64,000 bases of DNA from Vagococcus hydrophili (GCF_011304195.1 NZ_CP049887.1:1426001-1490000), one strand, 5' to 3'; positions 7,801 to 15,292 are shown, counted from the stretch's first letter. The notes: a model not told the origin generated them from the letters alone. Numbers and translations are program-made.

Positions 7801-9238
7801 TACGTTAGAAATGGGCAGCGTTACTCGAACAGATCATATGTTTTATAAGGTGTCTAATTTATCAAGATTAGATTTATCCACATGGAACACATCTAAAGTT
7901 AAAACGATGGATAGTATGTTTGATGGTATGGAGTCATTAAGAGAACTTCATTTAGGTATTCAGACTAAATTAAAAACAGGGACCAAGTTAACCTCCCCTA
8001 AAGGCTCTAATTATTCTAAAAAATGGCGAACCGTAGGAACTAGTGGAAGCGTAGCTAAACCTAAGGGAGATTGGCGTGGAAGTGCTTTAGAACTTGAGAC
8101 TAGAACACAAGAAAAATTAACAAGGGCAGAGATTTATGTTTGGGAACCTTTAGTGGTATGGGGAAGCGTCCCATGGAGTTATTTTGAGTCAGGAGAATTA
8201 GTTCTTCATGGTGATGAAGTGAACGATGCCTATTTAAGTGATTATTTAGAATCGCCGTGGAATCGAAATGATGGTTATGAGATTAAAGGAAACTTAATAA
8301 AAGAATTAACTATTAATGGGAATACCTTAACATCATATAATTCAGAATATTTATTCTCGTCAGCAGATCCTAATAAGTATCTGTTAAATTTAGAAAAAAT
8401 AACTGGCTTGGATAGTTTAAATACATTATACATAGCAAATTATGAAAATATGTTTTTAAATGCATCGAAATTAAAACAATTAGATTTATCGACATGGAAT
8501 ACGTCTCAAGCTTCGAACATGAACAATATGTTCGGGAAAATGTCTAATTTAAGAGAACTTCATCTAGGCAAGCAGACGAAATTACTATCTAGAACAGGAT
8601 TAACTAGTCCACAAGGAAATAATTATACAGACAAATGGCAGACAGTAGGACGTGGGACGACTGAAAATCCTAAAGGAACTTGGTCAGGAACATCCATAGA
8701 ATTAGAAAAAAGAACACAAGAAAGCCTCAAACAGACAGATATCTATGTGTGGCAACCTTTAGTAGGTGACATTTATTTATCTCAGTATCCAGAGGTTTAT
8801 AAATTTGAAACAAGAATTAAAGATAAATGGCAACCCGTTGTATTAGAACCTAAGGATAAAGAAGACAAATTTATTAGTGTTAGTGATGAAAGACGTGTGA
8901 CTTCCGCTTGGTCATTGAATGTTTCAGCGAAACCTTTAACGAGTAAAAGAAATGGTCGTGAAATTGAAGAAGCAATGTTTGATTTTAAAACATCTGAAAT
9001 GATGTTTAAAGATAATAAAAAACAACGTCCTAATTTTAATTCACACATTGAACTTTATACAGATAACGCTAGTATATCAGTCATGAATTTAGGAGCATTA
9101 GGTGAAGAGCCATTAAAAGGTGAGTACGGATTAAAAATTTCAGACATGAAATTAAAAGTACCACGAAATAAAGTAGTGAGTGATGAAGAGTTTTTAAGCC
9201 ATTTACGATGGACATTAGACGCGGTTCCAGAATTTTAA
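4871..9238 (+). CDS. Giant WxL surface protein with lectin, MucBP and BspA-type repeats
   Basis: 1455-residue secreted adhesin-like protein. Order of parts: signal peptide (1-25); L-type lectin-like domain (about 55-275, MSLIFHNDD, AHGLVIDTY); MucBP-like domain (about 280-345, VYKDVNTNQEV); a long unassigned region; three repeats of about 205 residues (from 680, 892 and 1097) with BspA/DUF285 leucine-rich segments such as LDLSTWNTSKVKTMDSMF; and a C-terminal WxL domain (WSLNVSAKPL and LRWTLDAVPEF). The domains suggest binding of glycans or mucin while the WxL part holds the protein on peptidoglycan. The ATG follows the previous stop with no gap. Confidence 0.93.
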   Translation: MKKILILVAVFFVLLFIHPDTSEARVDVNSNGSVTVTGRDIGERINKTGVATGPDYDVFSNPTYTLTQYTQYNKTGAIWMTDRLSTRDPFEFYGSIEISNPKAMNILYLERLGDGMSLIFHNDDEKMVGYYGSSLGVLGLSNAHGLVIDTYANNNAGDTYPGNAWVNNSHKRDPITAGEYYYQVWSTNSRGQGERETTGSKFKVLESLRNSKSIEVSYNPVTRYITYKIDDGGKRKEHKSYVPPSQEYFYFASTASTGGSTGTHKITIKSISYTPKRFKRLVYKDVNTNQEVKSRDIETGVIGESYNFSPSPPKGYDVVSIEGKLSGKYEYDDTFDNENIIMYVRKQPTSNVYELKTKNMLSRNDNTNQLFFEKNYIDFISLSKPVSKITFTTPKYITWDLDAIGEYNGWQKIDYTTKTKNVYQIYNMNSKNNPLPNGILSNAEMQELISRYGKFKFNPDMKDQMEIDVIQLELSNDAVVLYEDSDEYGLTGYFMPYLYDQNFVKINTRENGVVNSLVDYTSNKYVYKNTNSLKTKKDQDAGSFVKRMLGSNYIATSDGYIKGDEAASSVPNVMDKYLIKFNLTNKDLGVPETKNPKLSIPQPTFLTIKDTMGNIVQERYQVGPEFYHLGDMIYQDATKLPVIEKHTFIKLEDETQAFPIKVTTETKDIVAIYESDYNYWGNVPWTFNEASGTLNLHGDKVPEAKLGTVFESPWNRGDNQKIDHKKIKVIDLVGNIKTPVNAQYLFADTYFEGAEQGNYLVNLEEIKNIESLDVSQTRDIRGMFFHAKKITELNLSNWDTTQVIGDYEMINTFSGMTSLKSISLGEKTKLLDNTGLVAKKTGNYSGKWQTVGSGSKNRPRGNWQGSTSQLEKHTREENVSADTYVWQPLLTWGNVPWSFNDSGELMLHGDEVTSPVLGDFTTSPWNIRQDYVLQATEIKKINLQGKITSSNDSNYLFSDGKTNGNYLTNLEEIKNLDTLEMGSVTRTDHMFYKVSNLSRLDLSTWNTSKVKTMDSMFDGMESLRELHLGIQTKLKTGTKLTSPKGSNYSKKWRTVGTSGSVAKPKGDWRGSALELETRTQEKLTRAEIYVWEPLVVWGSVPWSYFESGELVLHGDEVNDAYLSDYLESPWNRNDGYEIKGNLIKELTINGNTLTSYNSEYLFSSADPNKYLLNLEKITGLDSLNTLYIANYENMFLNASKLKQLDLSTWNTSQASNMNNMFGKMSNLRELHLGKQTKLLSRTGLTSPQGNNYTDKWQTVGRGTTENPKGTWSGTSIELEKRTQESLKQTDIYVWQPLVGDIYLSQYPEVYKFETRIKDKWQPVVLEPKDKEDKFISVSDERRVTSAWSLNVSAKPLTSKRNGREIEEAMFDFKTSEMMFKDNKKQRPNFNSHIELYTDNASISVMNLGALGEEPLKGEYGLKISDMKLKVPRNKVVSDEEFLSHLRWTLDAVPEF
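6908..8763 (+). repeat. Three in-gene BspA-type repeats
   Basis: Three tandem coding repeats of about 600-640 bp start at 6908, 7544 and 8159. Each begins with a W-G-(N/S)-V-P-W motif, continues with LHGDxV, SPWN, an LDLS-W-(D/N)-T leucine-rich segment and a G-x-W stretch, and ends in Y-V-W-(Q/E)-P-L. The copies are diverged, so this is an old duplication. Confidence 0.85.
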
Positions 9239-9267
9239 AAAATTTTTATATAAAAAGGAGAAAGAAA

Positions 9268-10629
9268 ATGAGAAAAAAATTATTAGGATCAATGTTTATT
9301 GCAACATGTTTATTAGGAGGAAGTTTATTATTAAATGAAACAAAAGTTTCCGCACATGGTTATGTTGAAACGCCAGCTGCTCGTGGTTATCAAGGGCAAT
9401 TAGATCGAAATACTTTAGGTTGGTCAGGCGCTTTAAATTTATACGGCAATGTTATTACCAACCCACAGTCTCTTGAAGCACCTAAAGGATTTCCAAAAGG
9501 TGGACCAGAGGATGGTCGTATCGCTTCTGCTAATGGTGGATTTGGACAAATTGGAGATTTTGTCTTAGATAATCAAACAAGTGATCGTTGGAAAAAAACA
9601 GCTGTGAACACAGGTGAAAATATCTTTACTTGGCACTACACAGCGCCTCACAAAACAGCCAAATGGCATTACTACATGACAAAGTCTGGTTGGAATCAAA
9701 ACAAACCATTAAATAGAGATGAACTAGAATTAATTGGAACAGTCAACCATGATGGAACAATGTCTACAAATAATTTAAGTCACGCAATTTCGATTCCAGA
9801 AGATCGAACAGGTTACCATGTGATTTTATCTGTTTGGGATGTAGCAGATACATCTAATGCTTTCTATAATGTTATTGATGTAAATGTTAAAAATGATACA
9901 ATACCAAATATTCCAAATAAACCAACGAATCTTCAATCAAAAAATACAACTAAAAAATCAACAATGTTAACATGGGACTCTCAAGTTTCTGCTAAATCTT
10001 TTAATGTTTATCGTGATAACCAGTTAATATCTACCGTTTCAAGTAATCAGTTTGAGGATAAAAATTTGGAAGCTGGTAAAGAGTATACATATGAAGTTGA
10101 AGCCATTTCAACTTCAGGAAGTAAATCTCCTAAGAGCGAGAAGTTAAAAATAACAACGATAGCTGAAGATATTAAAGAGAAACCAACAGCCCCACAAAAT
10201 TTACATTCAATGGGCGTTGATAAAAACACAGCTTCGTTAATGTGGCGTGCATCAACACATACAGAAGGAATTAAAGAATATGAAGTTTATCGTGATGGTA
10301 AATTAATAAAAACAACAGGACAATTAAGTTATCAAGATAGTGGTTTAAAAGCAGATACTTCTTATAAATATACTGTGAGAGCGATTAGTAATGATGGGAT
10401 TCAATCAGAATTAAGTAATGAGCTTTTAATAACAACTAAAAAAGAAGTAACCGAACCAATTGAAGGTCGAACATGGAAAGTTGGAACATTTTCAAAACCT
10501 GAAAATTATCAAAGAGGAGAAATGATTCAATATCAAGGGAATTCTTATATGGCTCTAGTTACTCATAATAATTATGGTGATACTAATTGGAATCCTGTTT
10601 CAGCGCCAAGTTTGTGGATAAAAAAATAG
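9268..10629 (+). CDS. Secreted chitin-active lytic polysaccharide monooxygenase (AA10) with two FnIII and a CBM5/12
   Basis: 453-residue secreted copper enzyme that oxidatively cleaves chitin-like polysaccharide. The signal peptide ends at KVSA, leaving His30 as mature residue 1 (HGYVETP). The second copper ligand is His128 in TAPHKTAKW, and the axial Phe is present in DVADTSNAFYNVIDVN. Two fibronectin type III domains follow (about 217-300 and 305-393), then a C-terminal chitin-binding CBM5/12 (W-K-V-G-T ... SLWIKK). Start 9268 follows AAGGAG; the longer in-frame form is rejected. Lying inside a WxL cluster is unusual and hints at a polysaccharide-degrading surface complex. It has no wall anchor itself. 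Confidence 0.95.
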   Translation: MRKKLLGSMFIATCLLGGSLLLNETKVSAHGYVETPAARGYQGQLDRNTLGWSGALNLYGNVITNPQSLEAPKGFPKGGPEDGRIASANGGFGQIGDFVLDNQTSDRWKKTAVNTGENIFTWHYTAPHKTAKWHYYMTKSGWNQNKPLNRDELELIGTVNHDGTMSTNNLSHAISIPEDRTGYHVILSVWDVADTSNAFYNVIDVNVKNDTIPNIPNKPTNLQSKNTTKKSTMLTWDSQVSAKSFNVYRDNQLISTVSSNQFEDKNLEAGKEYTYEVEAISTSGSKSPKSEKLKITTIAEDIKEKPTAPQNLHSMGVDKNTASLMWRASTHTEGIKEYEVYRDGKLIKTTGQLSYQDSGLKADTSYKYTVRAISNDGIQSELSNELLITTKKEVTEPIEGRTWKVGTFSKPENYQRGEMIQYQGNSYMALVTHNNYGDTNWNPVSAPSLWIKK

Positions 10630-10636
10630 AATAGAA

Positions 10637-10664
10637 TAAAAAAACGATGAAAGTCGTTTTTTTA
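10637..10664 (+). terminator. Terminator after the LPMO gene
   Basis: Hairpin AAAAAACGA / TCGTTTTTT with a 7-base loop and a T-rich tail. The stem is short and AT-rich, so termination may be partial and the next DUF916 gene may receive read-through. Confidence 0.65.
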
Positions 10665-10684
10665 TTTTTTAGAAAGAAGGAAAT

Positions 10685-11737
10685 ATGAGGGATTTGAATA
10701 GAATTCTTAAGTTGGTTTTCTTATTAGTGAATGTACCAATTCTATTTTTGTATGAAATGAAGACGGTTCATGCTGAAGAGATAAGTAAAGTAGATTTTAC
10801 GGTAGAACCTATTTTTCCAGACAATCAAGTGAATAAAAATTTAGCCTATTATGACTTAATGATTAAACCAAATACAGAACAAAAAATTTTACTGAGAGTA
10901 AAAAATTTAACAAAAGAACCTATTGTGGTTGATGTAGGAATAACAGAAGCCACAACGAATCGATATGGAAAGATTGATTATGGTCAAGAAAAACCAATGG
11001 AGCTTGACCCACGTAATCTATCTATAACAGATCTAATAATGGTGGATGAAGAATTTAAACAGGTAAAACTGAAAGGATTTGAAGAAAAAGAAGTGTCAGT
11101 AACAATTAAGTCGCCTGAAAAAGAATTTTCCGGGATTAAATTAGGCGCTGTTACCTTTATTAAATCTGGAGAAGATAAAATTGGAGAAAATGATTACGGT
11201 TATCGAATTGGTGTATTGTTAAATGAAGATCGAAAAAATTACGATGAAACAGGTAGTTTAAAACTACGTTCAGTGAGTGCAGGGCTTGATAATGGATTTG
11301 AAGCAATAAATTTATTGTTTTCAAATCAAGAACCTCAAGTTATTAAACAAGTAGATATAAACATTGAAATTAGAAAAAAAGGAAAGAAGAAGGTGATTAC
11401 AGAGTACTTCTTAGAATCATGCTCTATTGCCCCAGAGTCTAAATTTCAATTAAGCATACCTTGGGATATTCAGAAGATGAATTTGGGATATTATGACGTG
11501 AAAATAGTAGCTAAAAATAGCACTAAAGAGTGGGTTTGGAATGAAGCTTTGGAAGTAAAAATGACTAAAGAATTAGAGAATCAAGGAATTGTTTTGAAAA
11601 ACAAAAATTTGGGGAATCATGAACTATTATATCTAATTATTTTTTTCATTGCGGTTTTAAATGTAGTTGTAATCATTAAAAGATTAAGAAGAAGTATACA
11701 TCAGAAACTACCAAAGGAGGAATACAAATCATGTTGA
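10685..11737 (+). CDS. Second DUF916/DUF3324 WxL-interacting protein
   Basis: 350-residue paralogue of the protein at 3035-4093. It has a signal peptide ending near KTVHAEE, a DUF916 domain (KVDFTVEPIFPDNQ; FSGIKLGAVTFIK), a DUF3324 domain with the conserved SIAPESKFQL stretch, and one C-terminal helix (LLYLIIFFIAVLNVVVI) followed by a basic tail. AAGAAGG precedes the ATG. It overlaps the next small membrane-protein gene by seven bases. Two such anchors in one cluster suggest each serves a different WxL partner; which serves which cannot be read from the sequence. Confidence 0.92.
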   Translation: MRDLNRILKLVFLLVNVPILFLYEMKTVHAEEISKVDFTVEPIFPDNQVNKNLAYYDLMIKPNTEQKILLRVKNLTKEPIVVDVGITEATTNRYGKIDYGQEKPMELDPRNLSITDLIMVDEEFKQVKLKGFEEKEVSVTIKSPEKEFSGIKLGAVTFIKSGEDKIGENDYGYRIGVLLNEDRKNYDETGSLKLRSVSAGLDNGFEAINLLFSNQEPQVIKQVDINIEIRKKGKKKVITEYFLESCSIAPESKFQLSIPWDIQKMNLGYYDVKIVAKNSTKEWVWNEALEVKMTKELENQGIVLKNKNLGNHELLYLIIFFIAVLNVVVIIKRLRRSIHQKLPKEEYKSC

Positions 11738-11931
11738 TTATTTGGTTTATTATTATATTAGTAATGTGCGTATGTGTTCTAACATTAGGTGGTTATCACT
11801 TGGTGAAAGATTTAAAAAGTAATGATGTAGGTTATAAGATTGTTCCCTTAAACAAATTATTAATTTTTGTTGGGATTATAGATATCTGCTTATTAGTATA
11901 TATGAGTATTTTAATGAAATATAATATTTAA
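11731..11931 (+). CDS. Small two-helix membrane protein, second copy
   Basis: 66-residue protein with two membrane helices (about 3-24 and 43-61) and a short polar loop (VKDLKSNDVGYKIVP). AAAGGAGG gives it a strong ribosome site inside the end of the DUF916 gene. The position and plan match the 74-residue protein at 4090, so the DUF916 plus two-helix module occurs twice in this cluster. No known family is recognised. Confidence 0.8.
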   Translation: MLIIWFIIILVMCVCVLTLGGYHLVKDLKSNDVGYKIVPLNKLLIFVGIIDICLLVYMSILMKYNI

Positions 11932-12007
11932 TCGAAATGTAAAAAAACATGATATAATAAAATCACGCAAGAAATTGCGACAAACTTTTGTAAAGGAGAG
12001 ATGTTTT

Positions 12008-12058
12008 ATGAAAAAAGTAAAAGACGCAGTAAAAAATAATGGAGGTTTCTCTTTTTAG
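12008..12058 (+). CDS. 16-residue leader peptide upstream of rsgA
   Basis: Short frame encoding MKKVKDAVKNNGGFSF with a near-ideal ribosome site (AAAGGAGAG, 8 bases before ATG) and a promoter-like TATAAT near 11952. It ends 30 bases before the rsgA start. Its last codons overlap the first arm of a hairpin that can compete with pairing of the rsgA Shine-Dalgarno sequence. That is the layout of a translated regulatory leader rather than a functional protein. Function is inferred. Confidence 0.6.
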   Translation: MKKVKDAVKNNGGFSF

Positions 12059-12087
12059 TGTAAACCTCTGAACATAACGGAGGATTT
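12041..12087 (+). promoter_or_regulatory. Mutually exclusive hairpins controlling rsgA translation (candidate)
   Basis: GGAGGTTT (12041-12048, inside the leader frame) can pair with AAACCTCT (12062-12069). The same AAACCTC can instead pair with GAGG-a-TTT (12080-12087), which contains the rsgA ribosome site. Ribosome occupancy of the leader would decide which helix forms. The pairing is seen; the regulation is inferred. Confidence 0.5.
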
Positions 12088-12088
12088 C

Positions 12089-13042
12089 ATGGAAAAAACA
12101 AAAGGTATTGTCGTATTTCAAGGACAAGATATCTCAAAAATTAAACAAGTAGATGGGACAATGATTACAGGTCGCGTCTCAGGTAAATTCAGAAAACAAG
12201 TAATGCAACCAAGCGATTATCCTGTAGTGGGAGATGAAGTAGTTGGTCACATGTCTGATGTAGATCAGATGATTATTCAAGAAGTGACAACTAGAAAAAG
12301 CTTTCTACAAAGAAAAGTAGCGGGAAATAGACAAGATGAACAAGGCATCGCAGCAAATGTTTCAACTGTTTTTATCACAACCAGTGCCAATGAAGATTTT
12401 AATCTATCACGCTTAGAACGATTTACTACGATTGTTTGGGACAGTGGAGCAACGCCGGTTTTAGTCTTAACGAAAACAGATTTGGTGTCAGCAGATAAAT
12501 TAAGTTCTTTAGTCGATGAGTTAGAAACTTACTTTTATGGAATTTCAGTGTGCCAAACAAATTGTTACACTGAAATTAATGAAGATTTAAAATCTTTCTT
12601 AAACAAAGGAGAGATTGTAGCGTTTATTGGGTCATCTGGTGTTGGCAAGTCGACTCTTTTAAACCAGTTACTTCAAGAAGAAGTTCAGACAACAAAAGAA
12701 ATTAGAGAAGATGACGCAAGAGGAAAACACACTACAACCAGTCGCCATCTGTTTACATTGCCAAATGGTGCTATGGTGATTGATACCCCAGGAATGAGAG
12801 AAGTGGGCTTAGAAACTGTTTCTACCAGTGCCTTCGATCATCAGTATCAAGTGATATATGATTTAGCTGAAACGTGTCGTTTTTCAGATTGTCAGCATCA
12901 GACAGAACCGGGTTGCGGGGTAAAAAAGGCAATTGAATCTGGTGAACTAGATGAGATGATTTTTAAAAGCTACTTAAAAATGGAACGGGAATTAGCTTTT
13001 TTAAAAGCCAAAGAAGATAAGAAACAGCGAAAAATAAAATAA
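12089..13042 (+). CDS. rsgA: Ribosome small subunit-dependent GTPase A
   Basis: 317-residue circularly permuted GTPase that helps late 30S ribosome maturation. It has an N-terminal OB-fold, then GTPase motifs in the order G4 (TKTD), G1 (GSSGVGKST), switch (GKHTTTSRHL) and G3 (DTPG). A C-terminal zinc finger CRFSDCQHQTEPGCGVK follows. In many low-GC bacteria rsgA lies between prkC and rpe. Here it stands alone behind a leader peptide, so it may be a second paralogue; the rest of the genome would be needed to tell. A terminator follows. Confidence 0.93.
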   Translation: MEKTKGIVVFQGQDISKIKQVDGTMITGRVSGKFRKQVMQPSDYPVVGDEVVGHMSDVDQMIIQEVTTRKSFLQRKVAGNRQDEQGIAANVSTVFITTSANEDFNLSRLERFTTIVWDSGATPVLVLTKTDLVSADKLSSLVDELETYFYGISVCQTNCYTEINEDLKSFLNKGEIVAFIGSSGVGKSTLLNQLLQEEVQTTKEIREDDARGKHTTTSRHLFTLPNGAMVIDTPGMREVGLETVSTSAFDHQYQVIYDLAETCRFSDCQHQTEPGCGVKKAIESGELDEMIFKSYLKMERELAFLKAKEDKKQRKIK

Positions 13043-13047
13043 TTTTT

Positions 13048-13083
13048 GAAGGGATGGCATATTGCTGTCCCTTCTTTCTTTTT
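13048..13083 (+). terminator. Intrinsic terminator after rsgA
   Basis: GAAGGGA / TCCCTTC inverted repeat, with extra pairing in the loop (GGCA/TGCT), followed by T-rich sequence. Confidence 0.8.
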
Positions 13084-13184
13084 AGTGAAGTTAGCCTTAT
13101 AATTAAGGGGAGTAAAATACAGGAAGGGGATGTATTTCTATCGATTATTTAGAAATTAGTCAACGTTTATTATTAGCCGTTTTA

Positions 13185-13832
13185 ATGGCTGGTGCGATTG
13201 GATATGATCGAGAATTCAAAAGCCGTCCAGCTGGTATGCGGACACATATTTTAGTCTGTGTGGGAGCAACTATGATAGCTTTATTACAAACAGAACTATA
13301 TATAGATGCAATCAATCAGATTTCAAAAAATGCAGAATTAGCAACAGTTATTAAAGTCGACCAAACAAGGCTGATTGCACAAGTTATAAGTGGCATTGGT
13401 TTTTTAGGCGCAGGAACAATTATTGTAACTAAACGTTCTGTTGCTGGACTTACAACAGCCGCTTCTCTTTGGACAGTGGCATGTCTTGGGTTAGTGATTG
13501 GGATGGGTCATTATACCTTGAGTATTATCGGTTTTATCATTATTCAACTGACACTTTCTTTGTTGAATAAGATAATTGTTGTACCATCCGTGAAGAATTT
13601 AGAAGTAAGGTATCGTCATAAGGCAGAAACACAGGAGTTTATTGCTAACCACTTTCTAGAAAATAAAGTGGTTGTTAAAGGAACCAACGTTTATGTGGAA
13701 ATAGAGAATAATCATCGAATTTATACGACTACTTATACGATTGAGATGCCAAAAGGTTACAATGTATATGAGCTAATTGAAGATTTAGCGACACATGAGA
13801 ATATGTTGAAGATACGGTTGGTGGATTTGTAG
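13185..13832 (+). CDS. MgtC/SapB family membrane protein
   Basis: MgtC-family inner-membrane protein with the conserved GAIGYDREFKSRPAGMRTH motif, further helices and a C-terminal ACT-like domain. From the only usable ATG (13185) it has 215 residues and lacks the normal first helix. The same frame is open back to 13116 and encodes ISIDYLEISQRLLLAVL, exactly the missing N-terminus, but with no ATG, GTG or TTG. Either translation starts at a rare ATT/ATC (13134 or 13140) behind AGGAAGGGG, or one extra T after the ATG at 13130 has shifted the frame. MgtC proteins are linked to magnesium limitation and membrane-potential control. The ROK gene overlaps its stop by one base. Confidence 0.85.
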   Translation: MAGAIGYDREFKSRPAGMRTHILVCVGATMIALLQTELYIDAINQISKNAELATVIKVDQTRLIAQVISGIGFLGAGTIIVTKRSVAGLTTAASLWTVACLGLVIGMGHYTLSIIGFIIIQLTLSLLNKIIVVPSVKNLEVRYRHKAETQEFIANHFLENKVVVKGTNVYVEIENNHRIYTTTYTIEMPKGYNVYELIEDLATHENMLKIRLVDL

Positions 13833-14701
13833 TGGAAAATGAGATGAAACTAGTCATAGATATCGGCGGCACAAGTATCAAGTATGCGTTGTGTGAAAAT
13901 GGTAAACTATCAAAGATAAAGCAAGTTAAATCACCATCTAAATGGGAAGAAATGACGCTAATCTTCAAAAATATGATAGACGAGTATGCATCAGAATTTC
14001 CAAAAATAAAGTCAGTTAATCTAAGTGTCCCAGGGGTTCCAAATGAAGAAACGGGACGGATTGACGGAGCGAGTTCTCTTCATTATCTTCATGAAGCAGA
14101 CTTTATATCAGAGTTATCAACAATTTTTAAGCGTCCGATTTATTTTGAAAATGATGCTAATTGTGCGAGTCTTGCTGAGATGCATTTTGGTGCTGGTCAA
14201 ACTTGCCAAGACATGCTCTTTTTAGTCATTGGCACGGGAATTGGTGGTACGGTGATTTATGATCGCACGATTCAAAAAGGTAAACATCATTTTGCAGGGG
14301 AATTTGGTATGATGTTAGTAGATGGTCGGCGTGAATGGGCAGAACTTGGCTCGGCAGTTCATATGGCAAGAAAAGTTTCCAAAGAACTAGGTTATGAAGT
14401 GTCAGGGGAAGAAGTTTTTGAACTAGCTAAAAATGGAAATCAAATTGCACAAAACAAGGTGGATGAGCTTTATTTTTATTTGGCACTAGGTATTTATAAT
14501 TTACAATATATCTTAGATCCAGAAGTGATTATTATTGGTGGTGGCATTTCTGCTCAATCTGAGTTAGTGGCTAAAGTAGAGGAACAATTACAAAAAATCA
14601 TGGATTTCGGGCAACGTGCGCCGTTATTTCCTAAATTAGCTGTTTGTCAATTTGGGAATGATGCTAATTTAATTGGGGCGTCTATGATAGAAAATAGTTA
14701 G
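13832..14701 (+). CDS. ROK family sugar kinase
   Basis: 289-residue ROK-family kinase, predicted to phosphorylate a sugar or glucoside in the cytosol. It has the N-terminal phosphate loop DIGGTSIKYAL, the FENDANCASLAEM catalytic segment with its Asp, and IGTGIGGTVI. The cysteine-rich zinc motif of typical ROK kinases is absent; the region reads HHFAGEFGMM. That fits beta-glucoside kinase (BglK)-like members, but the substrate is not certain. It starts with GTG overlapping the mgtC stop (TAGTG), so the two are coupled. RidA follows after 12 bases. Confidence 0.88.
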   Translation: MENEMKLVIDIGGTSIKYALCENGKLSKIKQVKSPSKWEEMTLIFKNMIDEYASEFPKIKSVNLSVPGVPNEETGRIDGASSLHYLHEADFISELSTIFKRPIYFENDANCASLAEMHFGAGQTCQDMLFLVIGTGIGGTVIYDRTIQKGKHHFAGEFGMMLVDGRREWAELGSAVHMARKVSKELGYEVSGEEVFELAKNGNQIAQNKVDELYFYLALGIYNLQYILDPEVIIIGGGISAQSELVAKVEEQLQKIMDFGQRAPLFPKLAVCQFGNDANLIGASMIENS

Positions 14702-14713
14702 AGGAGGAGTAAT

Positions 14714-15109
14714 ATGAGTCGCAAAATATATACTGGGGAAGGTGTATCAGTTTCAGGACCTTATTCTCACGCAGTGGATGCAGGCAATACCATCTTTTTT
14801 TCCGGACAAGTCGCTAAAAATGCCCCAGATTATCAAGAAGTCACAGGAAGTATTGAAGAGCAAACCAAACAATGTTTCAAAAATTTAGAGCAAGTGTTAA
14901 AATCAGCAAATGTTACTTTTGATGATGTGGTTAAAGTAAATGTTTATCTAACAACAATGAAAAATTTTCAAGGAATGAATGCTGTATATGAAACAATCTT
15001 TAGTGCGCCATATCCAGCTAGAACATGTGTCGCAGTTAAAGAATTACCATTAGAAGCGGATATCGAAATCGAAATGGTTGTTTATCAGAGTGGTGAAAAA
15101 GGCGTTTAG
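14714..15109 (+). CDS. ridA: RidA family enamine/imine deaminase
   Basis: 131-residue RidA (YjgF/YER057c) protein that hydrolyses reactive enamine/imine intermediates from PLP enzymes. It shows GPYSHAV near the N-terminus, the catalytic arginine in PARTCVAV, and the C-terminal acidic motif DIEIEMVVY. AGAGGAGGAG precedes the ATG. The last residues (SGEKGV) and the stop codon lie inside the first unit of a hairpin repeat, so the natural end of the protein has probably been replaced by repeat sequence. Confidence 0.93.
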   Translation: MSRKIYTGEGVSVSGPYSHAVDAGNTIFFSGQVAKNAPDYQEVTGSIEEQTKQCFKNLEQVLKSANVTFDDVVKVNVYLTTMKNFQGMNAVYETIFSAPYPARTCVAVKELPLEADIEIEMVVYQSGEKGV

Positions 15110-15246
15110 TTCTGAGTAACTGGAGCTGACTTAAAACAATCCGCTTTTTGGATTGATTTAAGTTAGTGAAGTTACCGAAGAACTGCCTTTTGAACCCGGA
15201 CTATAAAGAGTGATGAAAAAGGCGTTTAGCTCTGAGTAACTGGAAA
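15088..15246 (+). repeat. Hairpin repeat, one full unit and one partial unit
   Basis: A 120-bp unit (15088-15207) is followed by the first 39 bp of a second unit (15208-15246). The unit starts GAGTGATGAAAAAGGCGTTT and forms a long hairpin: AGTTC/GAACT at the base, GTAACT/AGTTAC next, then a mostly paired arm ending in CAATCC/GGATTG around CTTTTT. The same family occurs at 27181 and 42832. Confidence 0.85.
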
Positions 15247-15253
15247 ACATTAG

Positions 15254-15292
15254 AAAAAGAGCAACTGACAAAATTGGCAGTTGCTCTTTTTT
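15254..15292. terminator. Bidirectional terminator between ridA and the oxidoreductase
   Basis: Perfect inverted repeat AAAAAGAGCAACTG / CAGTTGCTCTTTTT with T tracts on both strands. It serves the repeat-bearing ridA transcript and the convergent gene at 15291. Confidence 0.92.

Noticed and set aside
8797-9048. 83-codon minus-strand frame inside the giant WxL gene
   Set aside because: It lies wholly in a strongly coding region on the other strand and has no ribosome site or recognisable domain.
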